From Planctomycetota bacterium (lineage in GTDB: Bacteria > Planctomycetota > SZUA-567 > H5-PLA8): 64,000 nucleotides of DNA. Location of the stretch: NCBI GenBank assembly GCA_023150555.1, contig JAKLKQ010000020.1, forward strand, positions 41,263 to 105,262. The letters run 5' to 3'. The notes under the pieces were generated by a model that saw nothing but the letters and a program-made list of their open reading frames with translations, did not search any database and was not told where the DNA came from. The position numbers were made by a program, and so were the translations under genes. This document shows positions 26,240 to 33,294 of this stretch, one piece after another (position 1 is the first letter of the stretch; every line of letters starts with the position of its first letter).

Positions 26240-26533
26240 TTATTTGGTGCGGTCAATGCGATGGAAGATGGCGCGGAGCAGCAGCGCCCATCCTATAGAG
26301 ACGGCTGTTGCCAGCGCGAGGCCCAGGCAGGCGTTGAGGACGGCAACGCCGATTTGAAGTGGATCGCCGAAGGTGCCGGGGATTCCGGAACCCCAGATGG
26401 CGAACGGCCAGCCCCAGTAATGGAAGGTGCCCTCCGTCATGTGACGGTTATTCAACACCCACGCGAACCATGCGACTGCGGTGAAGAGGACGGGCACACT
26501 GCCGTAGCGGGCAAGCCATCTCATGCCCAGCAT
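26240..26533 (-). CDS. Small membrane protein of unknown function
   Basis: 97 residues with two clear hydrophobic helices, one near the N-terminus (VPVLFTAVAWFAWVL) and one near the C-terminus (AVLNACLGLALATAVSIGWA), joined by a loop with FHYWGWPFAIWGSGIPGTF. I do not recognise a family. The start at 26533 has no good ribosome site, and an ATG three codons later is equally possible. Its composition is normal for this genome. It lies in an accessory stretch between a transposase and an AT-richer unknown gene. Confidence 0.5.
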   Translation of the reverse strand: MLGMRWLARYGSVPVLFTAVAWFAWVLNNRHMTEGTFHYWGWPFAIWGSGIPGTFGDPLQIGVAVLNACLGLALATAVSIGWALLLRAIFHRIDRTK

Positions 26534-26600
26534 TTCAGAGGATCTTCAATTTCCTTTCAGCAGCCTTCTTGTGGCGCAAGCGCTCGATTGCCAGCATTAG

Positions 26601-27023
26601 TTATCTAATGAGATGCAGCCATGTGGATTCGTGACAAACGCCTACCCACGCCTGATTTTGGTACCAATCGTCAACGACTGGCAATTGCTTGATCAATTCC
26701 GGAATACCTTCCATAAAGTGGACAATACAAATGGTCTTCCATCCATCGGGAATCAGGTCTAGCGGCTTGCCGAATTGTTGGGTCGCCGCAATTATCTTGC
26801 ATGGGCAACGAATACCTGCTTGAGGGCTGCCTTTGGGAAAGACGATGTCAAACGGTCTGGTGAGCGGCAGGTCCATATACGCAAATCCGGCAAACAGGAT
26901 TTCGGTATCTGCGTTCCGAGAGGGCGGCAGACCGGTCTGAACCAACTCCAAGGAAGAGGATGAAGCTTTCCCTTCGAACCAAAGGTATCGTTGTTCTATT
27001 GGAATTTCAGATTCGGATTTCAT
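26601..27023 (-). CDS. Hypothetical protein, AT-richer than its neighbours
   Basis: 140 residues, soluble, mixed alpha/beta composition (ELVQTGLPPSRNADTEILFA, GWKTICIVHFMEGIPELIKQ). No family recognised. The gene is visibly lower in GC than surrounding genes and uses more A/T-ending codons, which fits recent acquisition. The ATG at 27023 has only a weak GAGTGGA upstream. Together with the flanking repeats and transposase this suggests an insertion-prone site. Confidence 0.55.
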   Translation of the reverse strand: MKSESEIPIEQRYLWFEGKASSSSLELVQTGLPPSRNADTEILFAGFAYMDLPLTRPFDIVFPKGSPQAGIRCPCKIIAATQQFGKPLDLIPDGWKTICIVHFMEGIPELIKQLPVVDDWYQNQAWVGVCHESTWLHLIR

Positions 27024-27245
27024 TGCGCGTCCACTCTGCTTTGGAACTCTAATGATTCTAGGTCAGGCAAACACTATCATGATGTTGGAGTAGATTTTCG
27101 GTTTTTCAATTTGAATGTCGTCTCCCAAATGCTTTACGCCATTGTGGCTCGGTAGAACCTGCTGAAGCCCACCGCTCCGATGGATCGGCACTGGCCCGCA
27201 CAGGCTTTGAAGGTTTACCGCAGGAGATTCATTTCCCCCGCAGAT

Positions 27246-27269
27246 GCGCGGGCTGACAACCCGCGCCAC
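27246..27269. repeat. REP-like hairpin, inverted copy
   Basis: GCGCGGG at 27246-27252 pairs with CCCGCGC at 27260-27266. Read on the minus strand the element begins GTGGCGCGGGTTGTCA, nearly identical to the hairpin at 63078-63102 (GTGGCGCGGGTTGCCA). It is one of three related hairpins in this window, two of which neighbour REP-associated transposase genes. Confidence 0.6.
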
Positions 27270-27334
27270 GCGCTCGCGCGTCTTGCGTTCGCGAAGCGGG
27301 AACGGGAAACCGGAGACTGGAAACGTCGTTCCGT

Positions 27335-27372
27335 GCCCCACATGTCCTCCGCATCTTGTTGCGGCAGGAAGG
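27335..27372. repeat. 38-base dispersed repeat (copy 2)
   Basis: 35 of about 38 positions match 26177-26214. Both copies lie between genes, both are plus-oriented, and both follow a GC-rich palindrome. The core CGCATCTTGTTGCG is not itself a good palindrome. No coding function is apparent. Confidence 0.65.
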
Positions 27373-27437
27373 TGAGGAGGCGGGTTGGATCTCCTTCCTC
27401 TCCATGCCGATTCGCGCGCGCGTGCTATAAGCCACCG

Positions 27438-28328
27438 ATGGACTTTCTCCACGAGTGGATCGTGCCGTCGGTGCCGGTGGTGGCCGAAGGCAGCGCGGCG
27501 ACCGTCGGGGCCGGCGCGTACATCGCGGTGGCGGTGATCGCGATGCTGGTCACGGCGATCTCGAAGGGCGGCTTCGGCGGCGGCGTGGGCATGATCTCCG
27601 TGCCGCTGATGCTGCAGGTCGCGCCCGCGCCGACGGTGCTGGCGCTGTGGCTGCCGGTCCTGATCGCCTGCGACGTCGCCACGATCCGCGCGTACCCGAA
27701 GGAGTGGTCCTGGCCGGCGATGCGCCCGCTGGTGCCGGGCATGACGCTGGGGATTCTGGCGACGACGGCCTTCCTGGGGACGCTCGACAAGAACGCCCAG
27801 GGCTCCGCAGGCGCGACGCGCGACGCCTGGCTGAAGTTCGGCGTCGGCCTGGTCGCGTTCGCCTTCATCGCGCTGAAATACATGCCGGGAAAGAAAGCCA
27901 AGCCGCAAAGCGTAAGCGAGCCCGAAGCCTCTCGCGATCCCGCGCCGTGGACGCCGACGTACGCCGTGGGCGTTCCGGTGGGCCTGCTGAGCGGCCTCAC
28001 GACGATGATCGCGCACGCGGCGGGCCCGCTGGTGACGATGTTCCTGCTGCCGCAGCGCATGGACCCGCGCACGTTCGTGGGCACGACGGGGCGCTTCTAC
28101 TTCTTCTTCAACTCGTTCAAGGTGCCGTGCCTGATCGCGATCGGGTGGCTGAATCCCGGCATCTTCCGCTACTCGCTGTGGCTGATGGCGCTCGCGCCGT
28201 TCGGCGTGTCCTTCGGCGCGTGGCTGAACCGGCGCATGAGCGCCGCGGTGTTTGTGGGCCTGATCTACCTCTTCCTGGCCCTGGCGGCGGCGAAACTGTG
28301 GTGGGACGCGTTCCGCGTCTTGATTTAA
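27438..28328 (+). CDS. TauE/SafE family permease
   Basis: 296 residues with about eight membrane helices in two halves. The first half shows AISKGGFGGGVGMISVPLML, the Gly-rich signature of TauE/SafE proteins, and the second half SGLTTMIAHAAGPLVTMFLL with a matching pattern. Members export sulfite, sulfoacetate or related organosulfur anions; the substrate here is unknown. The ATG at 27438 begins the hydrophobic protein; upstream in-frame sequence is repeat-derived. There is no clear ribosome site. The TAA stop is itself part of a dispersed ACCACAGAG repeat. Confidence 0.85.
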   Translation: MDFLHEWIVPSVPVVAEGSAATVGAGAYIAVAVIAMLVTAISKGGFGGGVGMISVPLMLQVAPAPTVLALWLPVLIACDVATIRAYPKEWSWPAMRPLVPGMTLGILATTAFLGTLDKNAQGSAGATRDAWLKFGVGLVAFAFIALKYMPGKKAKPQSVSEPEASRDPAPWTPTYAVGVPVGLLSGLTTMIAHAAGPLVTMFLLPQRMDPRTFVGTTGRFYFFFNSFKVPCLIAIGWLNPGIFRYSLWLMALAPFGVSFGAWLNRRMSAAVFVGLIYLFLALAAAKLWWDAFRVLI

Positions 28329-28470
28329 CCACAGAGCACACAGAGAGCACAGAGGATAGTCCTTTGGGTTGTGGGGCAGGGCGCCCGTCCATTCCGGTGG
28401 CCATCGGCCACTTTCCGTGCCTCCTTATATAGCCTTCTCCGTGGCCTCTATGTCCCTCTGCGGTGGAGGC
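28324..28470. repeat. Dispersed inverted-repeat element with ACCACAGAG ends (copy B)
   Basis: TTTAACCACAGAGCACACAG at 28324 overlaps the stop codon of the TauE gene. The mirrored right end is looser (CCTTCTCCGTGGCCTC at 28433-28448, then CTCTGCGGTGG). The 16-base CCTTCTCCGTGGCCTC recurs at 28905-28920, followed by TTTCGTGGTGAAG, an apparent second right end. The left end matches the element at 22636 almost exactly. Confidence 0.65.
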
Positions 28471-28512
28471 CGATTTCCTTTCGCCGTTTCTCCGATTTTC
28501 TGTTCGCCGTTT

Positions 28513-28554
28513 TCCGGATACCGGTGTCCGGATACCGGTGTCCGGATCCCGGTT
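28513..28554. repeat. Three tandem copies of a 14-bp unit
   Basis: TCCGGATACCGGTG occurs at 28513-28526 and 28527-28540, followed by a diverged third copy TCCGGATCCCGGTT at 28541-28554. Each unit contains a small dyad (CCGG...CCGG). Confidence 0.85.
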
Positions 28555-28790
28555 CCCGGTCAATACGCAAAGCGTAATATGCACTTTGCGCAGTGTAACA
28601 CATCCACATCGTGCAACGTAACACCCGCCATTCACGTAAACCCTATTTGCACCGCGCGCAGCACGGTGTGCAAAATCGTCGTAAGTCCAATGATTTCGTC
28701 AAAGAAACATTCCTGCACTTTGTTGGAATCGAGGAAAGATCGATACAAATCGCCATGTGCACTCCAGCACCTCGCGCAGCACCAGGTGAT

Positions 28791-28839
28791 TCGCGAAATT
28801 TCGCGAGTGCCGAAATTCGTCCGTCGCGAAATCTCGCGA
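28791..28839. repeat. Two 16-bp TCGCGARATYTCGCGA palindromes
   Basis: TCGCGAAATTTCGCGA at 28791-28806 is a perfect palindrome. TCGCGAAATCTCGCGA at 28824-28839 differs by one base and is flanked by G and C that extend the dyad to 18 bp. Start-to-start spacing is 33 bp, near three helical turns. Related copies are at 58032 and 61228, also between genes. Confidence 0.75.
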
Positions 28840-28950
28840 CTTGCGCACATTGTGGGGAGCAGTGCGCTTCCGGCCGGAAAGCCGTCCGCGATCCCGTCCC
28901 TTTTCCTTCTCCGTGGCCTCCGTGCTTTCGTGGTGAAGTCTTTGGCGGAC

Positions 28951-29007
28951 TGACAAAATTTTGACACCTGTCGCAAGGCGCGCCTCAGGAGATGTCAAAA
29001 ATTTGAC
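28951..29007. promoter_or_regulatory. Paired operator-like dyads upstream of the aminotransferase operon
   Basis: TGACAAAATTTTGACA at 28951-28966 has a palindromic CAAAATTTTG core. GTCAAA-AA-TTTGAC at 28994-29007 is a dyad with perfect arms. Their centres are 42 bp apart, four helical turns, so a dimeric regulator could bind both on one face. The operon start codon is 148 bases downstream. No convincing -35/-10 pair was found between them and the gene. Confidence 0.45.
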
Positions 29008-29154
29008 GACTGGGCCCCGGAACGGGACCATTTGGTATGTCGTAACTCAAATGACCATTGATGTTATAGCTTTTCGTCCGGCCCGCTTCGATTGGCCGGG
29101 CGCTTGCCTATGTGCACTCCGTACGCGACACCCCGCACCGGAGAGGAGACGCTC

Positions 29155-30399
29155 ATGCCGCAGGCGCAGACGTTGGAGAAGCTGGCGATCGACGGCGGCC
29201 CCAAGGCCAAGCCGACACCGTATGGCATGGGCAAACGCTTCGGCACCGAGGAGCTTGCGCAGCTTAAGGAGGCCCTCGAGCAGCAGACGCTCTTCTACGC
29301 CAAAGGCAGCAAGACCAAGGCTTTCCGTGAACGCTTCGCGGCGCGCTATGGCGTCAAACACGTGGTCACCTGTTCGAGCGGCACCGCGGCGCTGCACATC
29401 GCCGTCGCGTCGGCGGGAATCAAGCCCGGCGACGAGGTCATCACCGCGTCCATCACCGACATGGGCACCTGCATCGCGATCCTGCAATGCGGTGCCATTC
29501 CAGTCTTTGCGGATCTGGACCCGCACACCTACACGATGGACCCGGCCGCGGTGGAGAAGCTCATCACGAAGAAGACCGCCGCGATCCTGCCCGTGCATCT
29601 GACCGGCGCGCCCTGCGAAATGGACGCCTTCAAGCAGCTCGCCGCGCGCAGAAGTCTAAAGCTGATCGAGGATTGCGCGCAGAGCTACCACACCGGCTAC
29701 AAGCGCCAGCTCTGCGGCACCATCGGCGACGCCGGTTGCTTCTCGCTCAACGACTTCAAGCATATCTCCGCCGGCGACGCGGGCATGGTGCTCACCAACG
29801 ACGACGAACTCGCGCACCGCGCGGAACTCTTCGCCGACAAGTGCTACGACCGCGCGCCCAACGCCGAGCGCAATCCCTTCTCGCTCGCGATGAACTACCG
29901 GATGTGCGAACTCCATGCGGCGGTGGCACTTGCGCAGCTCGAGAAACTCGACGGCATCATCGCCGCGCGGCGCCGCTTCGGCGACGGCCTGCACGCGGGG
30001 CTAGAAGGCCTGCCGGGCATCCATCCGCAGCGTTTCGTTGAAGGCGCGCGCCCGAGCTACTGGTTCTACCTGCTGCGCGTCGACGAGAAGGTGCTGGGCC
30101 CGCGCGACAAGGTCGCCGAAGCCCTTGCGGCCGAAGGACTTCGCGTCTCGGCGGGGTACGTGCCGTACGCCACGTATCTGCACAAGATCTTCCGCAATCG
30201 CAGCGGCTTCGGCGGCACCGAGTGGCCGTTCAGCCTGGCGCCGCACATCCGCTACGAGCCCGGCCTGTGCCCCAATGCCGAGGCCATCTGCGCCGACAGC
30301 ATCCAGGTCGGCATCAACGAGTTCTACACCGACGAGGACCTCGCGCAGACGCTCGTCGGCTTCAGGAAGGTCGCGACGCAACTGGCGGCGCGGTCCTGA
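29155..30399 (+). CDS. DegT/DnrJ/EryC1/StrS family aminotransferase (first copy)
   Basis: 414 residues, normal for the family of PLP enzymes that transaminate keto-sugars or make related amino-cyclitol and AHBA precursors. Visible features are the N-terminal LAIDGGPKAKPTPYG, the HVVTCSSGTAALHIAV cofactor-phosphate loop, LKLIEDCAQSYHTGY with the PLP-stacking and pyridine-binding residues, and CFSLNDFKHISAGDAGMVLT with the Schiff-base lysine K202. GGAG six bases before the ATG at 29155 sets the start. It leads a four-gene operon; the second DegT gene begins 38 bases after its stop. The substrate is not predictable. Confidence 0.9.
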   Translation: MPQAQTLEKLAIDGGPKAKPTPYGMGKRFGTEELAQLKEALEQQTLFYAKGSKTKAFRERFAARYGVKHVVTCSSGTAALHIAVASAGIKPGDEVITASITDMGTCIAILQCGAIPVFADLDPHTYTMDPAAVEKLITKKTAAILPVHLTGAPCEMDAFKQLAARRSLKLIEDCAQSYHTGYKRQLCGTIGDAGCFSLNDFKHISAGDAGMVLTNDDELAHRAELFADKCYDRAPNAERNPFSLAMNYRMCELHAAVALAQLEKLDGIIAARRRFGDGLHAGLEGLPGIHPQRFVEGARPSYWFYLLRVDEKVLGPRDKVAEALAAEGLRVSAGYVPYATYLHKIFRNRSGFGGTEWPFSLAPHIRYEPGLCPNAEAICADSIQVGINEFYTDEDLAQTLVGFRKVATQLAARS

Positions 30400-30437
30400 G
30401 TTACATGGAATTTCAAAGCGCACGAAACGGAGGAGCG

Positions 30438-31760
30438 ATGAGCACCGCAAGCGCAGCACTCGAGACCCTGGCCCTCTTCGGTGGCCCGCGCGCCGTGACG
30501 TCGAAGCACGAGGACCTCTTCGCGTGGCCGCTCGTCGGGCGCGAGGACGAGGATGCCGTGCTGGACGTCCTGCGCCGCGGCGCGATGTCCGGCACCGACG
30601 TAACTCTCGCGTACGAAAGGGAGTTCGCCGAATGGCACGGCGCGAAGTACGCGCTCGCGCATCCCAACGGCACGGCCGCGCTGCATGCGGCGCTCTTCGC
30701 CTGCGGCGTGGGGCGCGACGACGAGGTCATCTGCCCGAGCCTGACCTTCTGGGCGAGTATCACGTCGGCGCTTAACCTGGGCGCTCACATACGCTTCTGC
30801 GAGGCCGATCCCGAGACGCTGTGCATCGATCCAAACGACATCGAACGCCACATCACGCCGCGCACGAAGGCCATCGTCGTCGTCCACTACTGCGGGCATC
30901 CCTGCGACATGGACCCGATCATGGCCCTTGCCGCGCGCCGAGGCCTGAAGGTGGTCGAGGACGTAAGCCACGCGCACGGAGCGCTTTACAAGGGCCGCGT
31001 GGTGGGCACGCTGGGCCACGTCGCGGGCATGAGCCTGATGAGCGGCAAGTCGCTGGTCTGCGGCGAAGGCGGCATGCTGCTGACGAACGACCGCGCCATC
31101 TTCGAGCGCGCCGTCGCGTGGGGGCACTACGAGCGCACGATGAGCGGCTACAGCTACTACACCGGCGAGCCCGCGATCCAAGACCAGGCGCTGAAACGCT
31201 TTGCAGGCATTCCGCTGGGCGGCCTCAAGAACCGCATGAACCAGCTCTGCGCCGCGCTGGGCCGCACGCAACTCAAGCGTTACCGCGAGCGTATGGACGA
31301 GATCCAGCGCGCGATGCACCGTTTCTGGGACCTCGTCGAGGCCGCCGGCCTGCCCGGCGTGCGCGCGCACCGCCCGCCAAAGGGCGGCGGCAGCACGATG
31401 GGCGGCTGGTACTACCCGCACGGGCTTTACGATGCGGAGAAGCTGGGCGGCCTGCCCATCGGCCGCTTCATCGAAGCGCTGAATGCCGAAGGCTTTCCGT
31501 GCAAGGCGGGGGCCAACGCGCCGCTGCATCTGCACCCGCTCTACAGCGAGGCGCGCGTCTACGGCGAAGCCGAGCCGACGAACGGGACCTCGCCGCAAGG
31601 TCCGGGCAGCCTTCCGGTTACGGAGTCGATCCCGGTGCGCTGCTTCAGCGTGCCGTGGTTCAAGCACGACCGCGCCGAGCAGATCGAACGCTACGCCGCG
31701 GCGCTCATCAAGGTCCTGCGCGCCGCGCATGACGGCCAGTTGAAGCAGGTGAACGCGTGA
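30438..31760 (+). CDS. DegT/DnrJ/EryC1/StrS family aminotransferase (second copy)
   Basis: 440 residues. It shares the layout of the preceding gene: ALFGGPRAVTSKHEDLFAWP at the start, YALAHPNGTAALHAALFACG for phosphate binding, LKVVEDVSHAHGALYKG, and SLMSGKSLVCGEGGML with lysine K204 for PLP. It is about 25 residues longer, with a substrate-side loop HRPPKGGGSTMGGWYY. GGAGGAGCG directly precedes the ATG at 30438. Two non-identical DegT proteins in one operon could act on successive keto groups or form a heteromer. Its stop overlaps the next gene's GTG (GTGA). Confidence 0.9.
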   Translation: MSTASAALETLALFGGPRAVTSKHEDLFAWPLVGREDEDAVLDVLRRGAMSGTDVTLAYEREFAEWHGAKYALAHPNGTAALHAALFACGVGRDDEVICPSLTFWASITSALNLGAHIRFCEADPETLCIDPNDIERHITPRTKAIVVVHYCGHPCDMDPIMALAARRGLKVVEDVSHAHGALYKGRVVGTLGHVAGMSLMSGKSLVCGEGGMLLTNDRAIFERAVAWGHYERTMSGYSYYTGEPAIQDQALKRFAGIPLGGLKNRMNQLCAALGRTQLKRYRERMDEIQRAMHRFWDLVEAAGLPGVRAHRPPKGGGSTMGGWYYPHGLYDAEKLGGLPIGRFIEALNAEGFPCKAGANAPLHLHPLYSEARVYGEAEPTNGTSPQGPGSLPVTESIPVRCFSVPWFKHDRAEQIERYAAALIKVLRAAHDGQLKQVNA

Positions 31761-32509
31761 GCGTGCGACTCTTCGACTGCAACTGCCGCATTGGCCGCAG
31801 GTTGGACGCGCGGTCCAACGAGCCTTCGACGGTGGCGGAGCTGCTCGCCGAGATGGACCGGCTCGAGATCGAGAAGGCGCTCGTCGTGCATTACTCGGGC
31901 TACGAGTCCCTGCCCGACCTCGGCAACCGCCGCATTGAGGACGAAGCGCGCGGAAACCCAAGGCTGGCGCGGGTTTGGACCGCGCTGCCCGACACCGCCG
32001 GCGATACGCCGCCCGCGAGGCAGTGGGTCGAACGTATGCTTACGGCGGGCGCTCGCGCCGTGCAACTCTTTCCCAAACGCATGAATTGGCAGCTCGACGA
32101 ATGGTGCGCGGGCTCGCTGTTGCGCGCGCTCGAAGACCGCAAGGTCTTGGCGCTGCTGCCGTTCGCGGAGGCGGACCTCGGCACGGTCCACGAAGTTCTG
32201 GAGAAGCATCCGCGCCTGCCGCTGCTGCTGACGAACGTCAACTACCGCGTGAATCGCATGCTCTTTCCGCTGCTTGAGTTGCACGCGAACCTGCACATAG
32301 ACCTCGCGCCGCCCTACGACGTGCACGACGGCGTGGAGGAGATCTGCAAACGCTTTGGCGCCAAGCGCTTGCTCTTCGGCAGCGGCTATCCCGTGGCCGA
32401 ACCCGGCGCGGCGCTGGCGATGCTGGCGTACGCGCGCATCTCCGAGGACGAGCGCGCGCGGATCGGCGCGCGCAACCTGGAGCAGATCCTCGAGGAGGTG
32501 CAGGCATGA
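31757..32509 (+). CDS. Amidohydrolase-fold protein lacking the metal ligands (probable pseudoenzyme)
   Basis: 250 residues that align by pattern with amidohydrolase-2 TIM barrels: ELLAEMDRLEIEKALVVHYS, AGARAVQLFPK, ANLHIDLAP, KRLLFGSGYPVAEPGAALAM, and ISEDERARIGARNLEQIL at the end. Every expected metal position is changed. The N-terminal HxH is CNC (residues 8-10, FDCNCRIG). The strand-5 His is absent in VLALLPFAEA. The strand-6 His is Asn in LLLTNVNY. The strand-8 Asp is Gly in GSGYP. The fold signature stays intact, so this is not a random pseudogene. GTG start overlaps the previous stop by four bases, and its own stop overlaps the next ATG. A structural or regulatory partner of the following hydrolase is likely. 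Confidence 0.8.
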   Translation: MSVRLFDCNCRIGRRLDARSNEPSTVAELLAEMDRLEIEKALVVHYSGYESLPDLGNRRIEDEARGNPRLARVWTALPDTAGDTPPARQWVERMLTAGARAVQLFPKRMNWQLDEWCAGSLLRALEDRKVLALLPFAEADLGTVHEVLEKHPRLPLLLTNVNYRVNRMLFPLLELHANLHIDLAPPYDVHDGVEEICKRFGAKRLLFGSGYPVAEPGAALAMLAYARISEDERARIGARNLEQILEEVQA

Positions 32510-33294
32510 AGCCCGCCGATTCCATCGCGTCGCGCGCGCGGCGCGGCGAGCTGCTCGACGACGTGCTCGTGATCGACAGCCACGCGCATCTCGGGAGCTG
32601 GCAACAGTTTCCGATCTGGAACGCCGACGGTGAGGGCATGCGGCCGGCGCAGGATGCGCTGGGCGTCGACGTGACCTGCTTCAGCGCCATCGTCTCCGCC
32701 TGCGGCATGGACACCGCGCACGGCAACGACTGGGTCGCGCGCACGGTGAAGGAGAGCGGCGGGCGCTACTGGGGCTACATCGTCGTCAATCCCAGCGATC
32801 CCAACGGCGGCCGCGCCGAAGTCGAACGCTGCAAGGCCCTGGGCCTGCGCGGCCTTAAAATCCACACCTACCACGGAAAGCCTTACACGCACGAGACCTA
32901 CATCGAGGCCTTCAAGGTCGCCGACGCTGGCGGTTGGCCGGTGCTGGCGCACACCTGGGGCCAGCGCGACCTGGGCTGGATGCGGGAACTGGCGACGCAA
33001 TTCAAGCGCACCAAGTGGATCTGCGCGCACACCGGCAGCACGGACCTTGACGAGTACCTCAAGATCGGGCGCGAGCTCGACAACGTGTACCTCGAATTGT
33101 GCACGTCGAGCTGCGCGCGCGGCATCGTGGAGGCCGTCGTGGCCGAATGCGGCGCGCATAAGTTCCTGTACGGCAGCGACATACCCTTCATCGGCGCGCC
33201 CATGCAGTTCGGCCGCGTGGCCTTTGCGCAGATCAGCGAGGACGACAAGCGCCGGATCCTGGGGCTCAACGCGAAGGACGTCTTCGGGCTCTAG
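32506..33294 (+). CDS. Amidohydrolase family metal-dependent hydrolase
   Basis: 262 residues with an intact amidohydrolase-2 site: DSHAHLG with H26 and H28, later histidines in VLAHTWG and ICAHTGS, and the strand-8 aspartate in LYGSDIPFIGA. LRGLKIHTYHG and ILGLNAKDVFGL complete the family pattern. It probably hydrolyses or decarboxylates a small cyclic or amide substrate; the reaction cannot be named. The ATG overlaps the stop of the ligand-less paralogue (ATGA), so the two are made in step and may form a heterodimer. Its TAG shares the CTAG tetramer with the stop of the convergent membrane-protein gene. Confidence 0.87.
   Translation: MKPADSIASRARRGELLDDVLVIDSHAHLGSWQQFPIWNADGEGMRPAQDALGVDVTCFSAIVSACGMDTAHGNDWVARTVKESGGRYWGYIVVNPSDPNGGRAEVERCKALGLRGLKIHTYHGKPYTHETYIEAFKVADAGGWPVLAHTWGQRDLGWMRELATQFKRTKWICAHTGSTDLDEYLKIGRELDNVYLELCTSSCARGIVEAVVAECGAHKFLYGSDIPFIGAPMQFGRVAFAQISEDDKRRILGLNAKDVFGL

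Larger units (their letters stand above)
27024..27437. other. Intergenic repeat-bearing stretch before the TauE/SafE gene
   Basis: 414 bases with no gene. The first 110 bases are AT-rich. A REP-like hairpin is at 27246-27269 and the second copy of the 38-base repeat at 27335-27372, both listed separately. TATAAG at 27426-27431 lies just before the TauE start but lacks a -35 partner. Confidence 0.5.
28329..29154. other. 826-base gene-free stretch before the aminotransferase operon
   Basis: No credible coding frame. Contents in order: repeat copy B, a tandem 14-mer array, an AT-richer part rich in TGCAC/GTGCA words (28570-28760), two 16-bp TCGCGA palindromes, another repeat end at 28905, and two operator-like sites upstream of the aminotransferase gene. 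Each is listed separately. No structured RNA family was recognised. Confidence 0.6.

Noticed and set aside
28513..28839. A CRISPR array
   Set aside because: The 14-bp units are contiguous without spacers, and the TCGCGA palindromes are too few and too short; no cas genes are present.
28632..29031. Small minus-strand genes in the gap before the aminotransferases
   Set aside because: Frames run through palindromes and repeat ends, start without ribosome sites, and their apparent SREISR repeats are just the TCGCGA palindrome translated.
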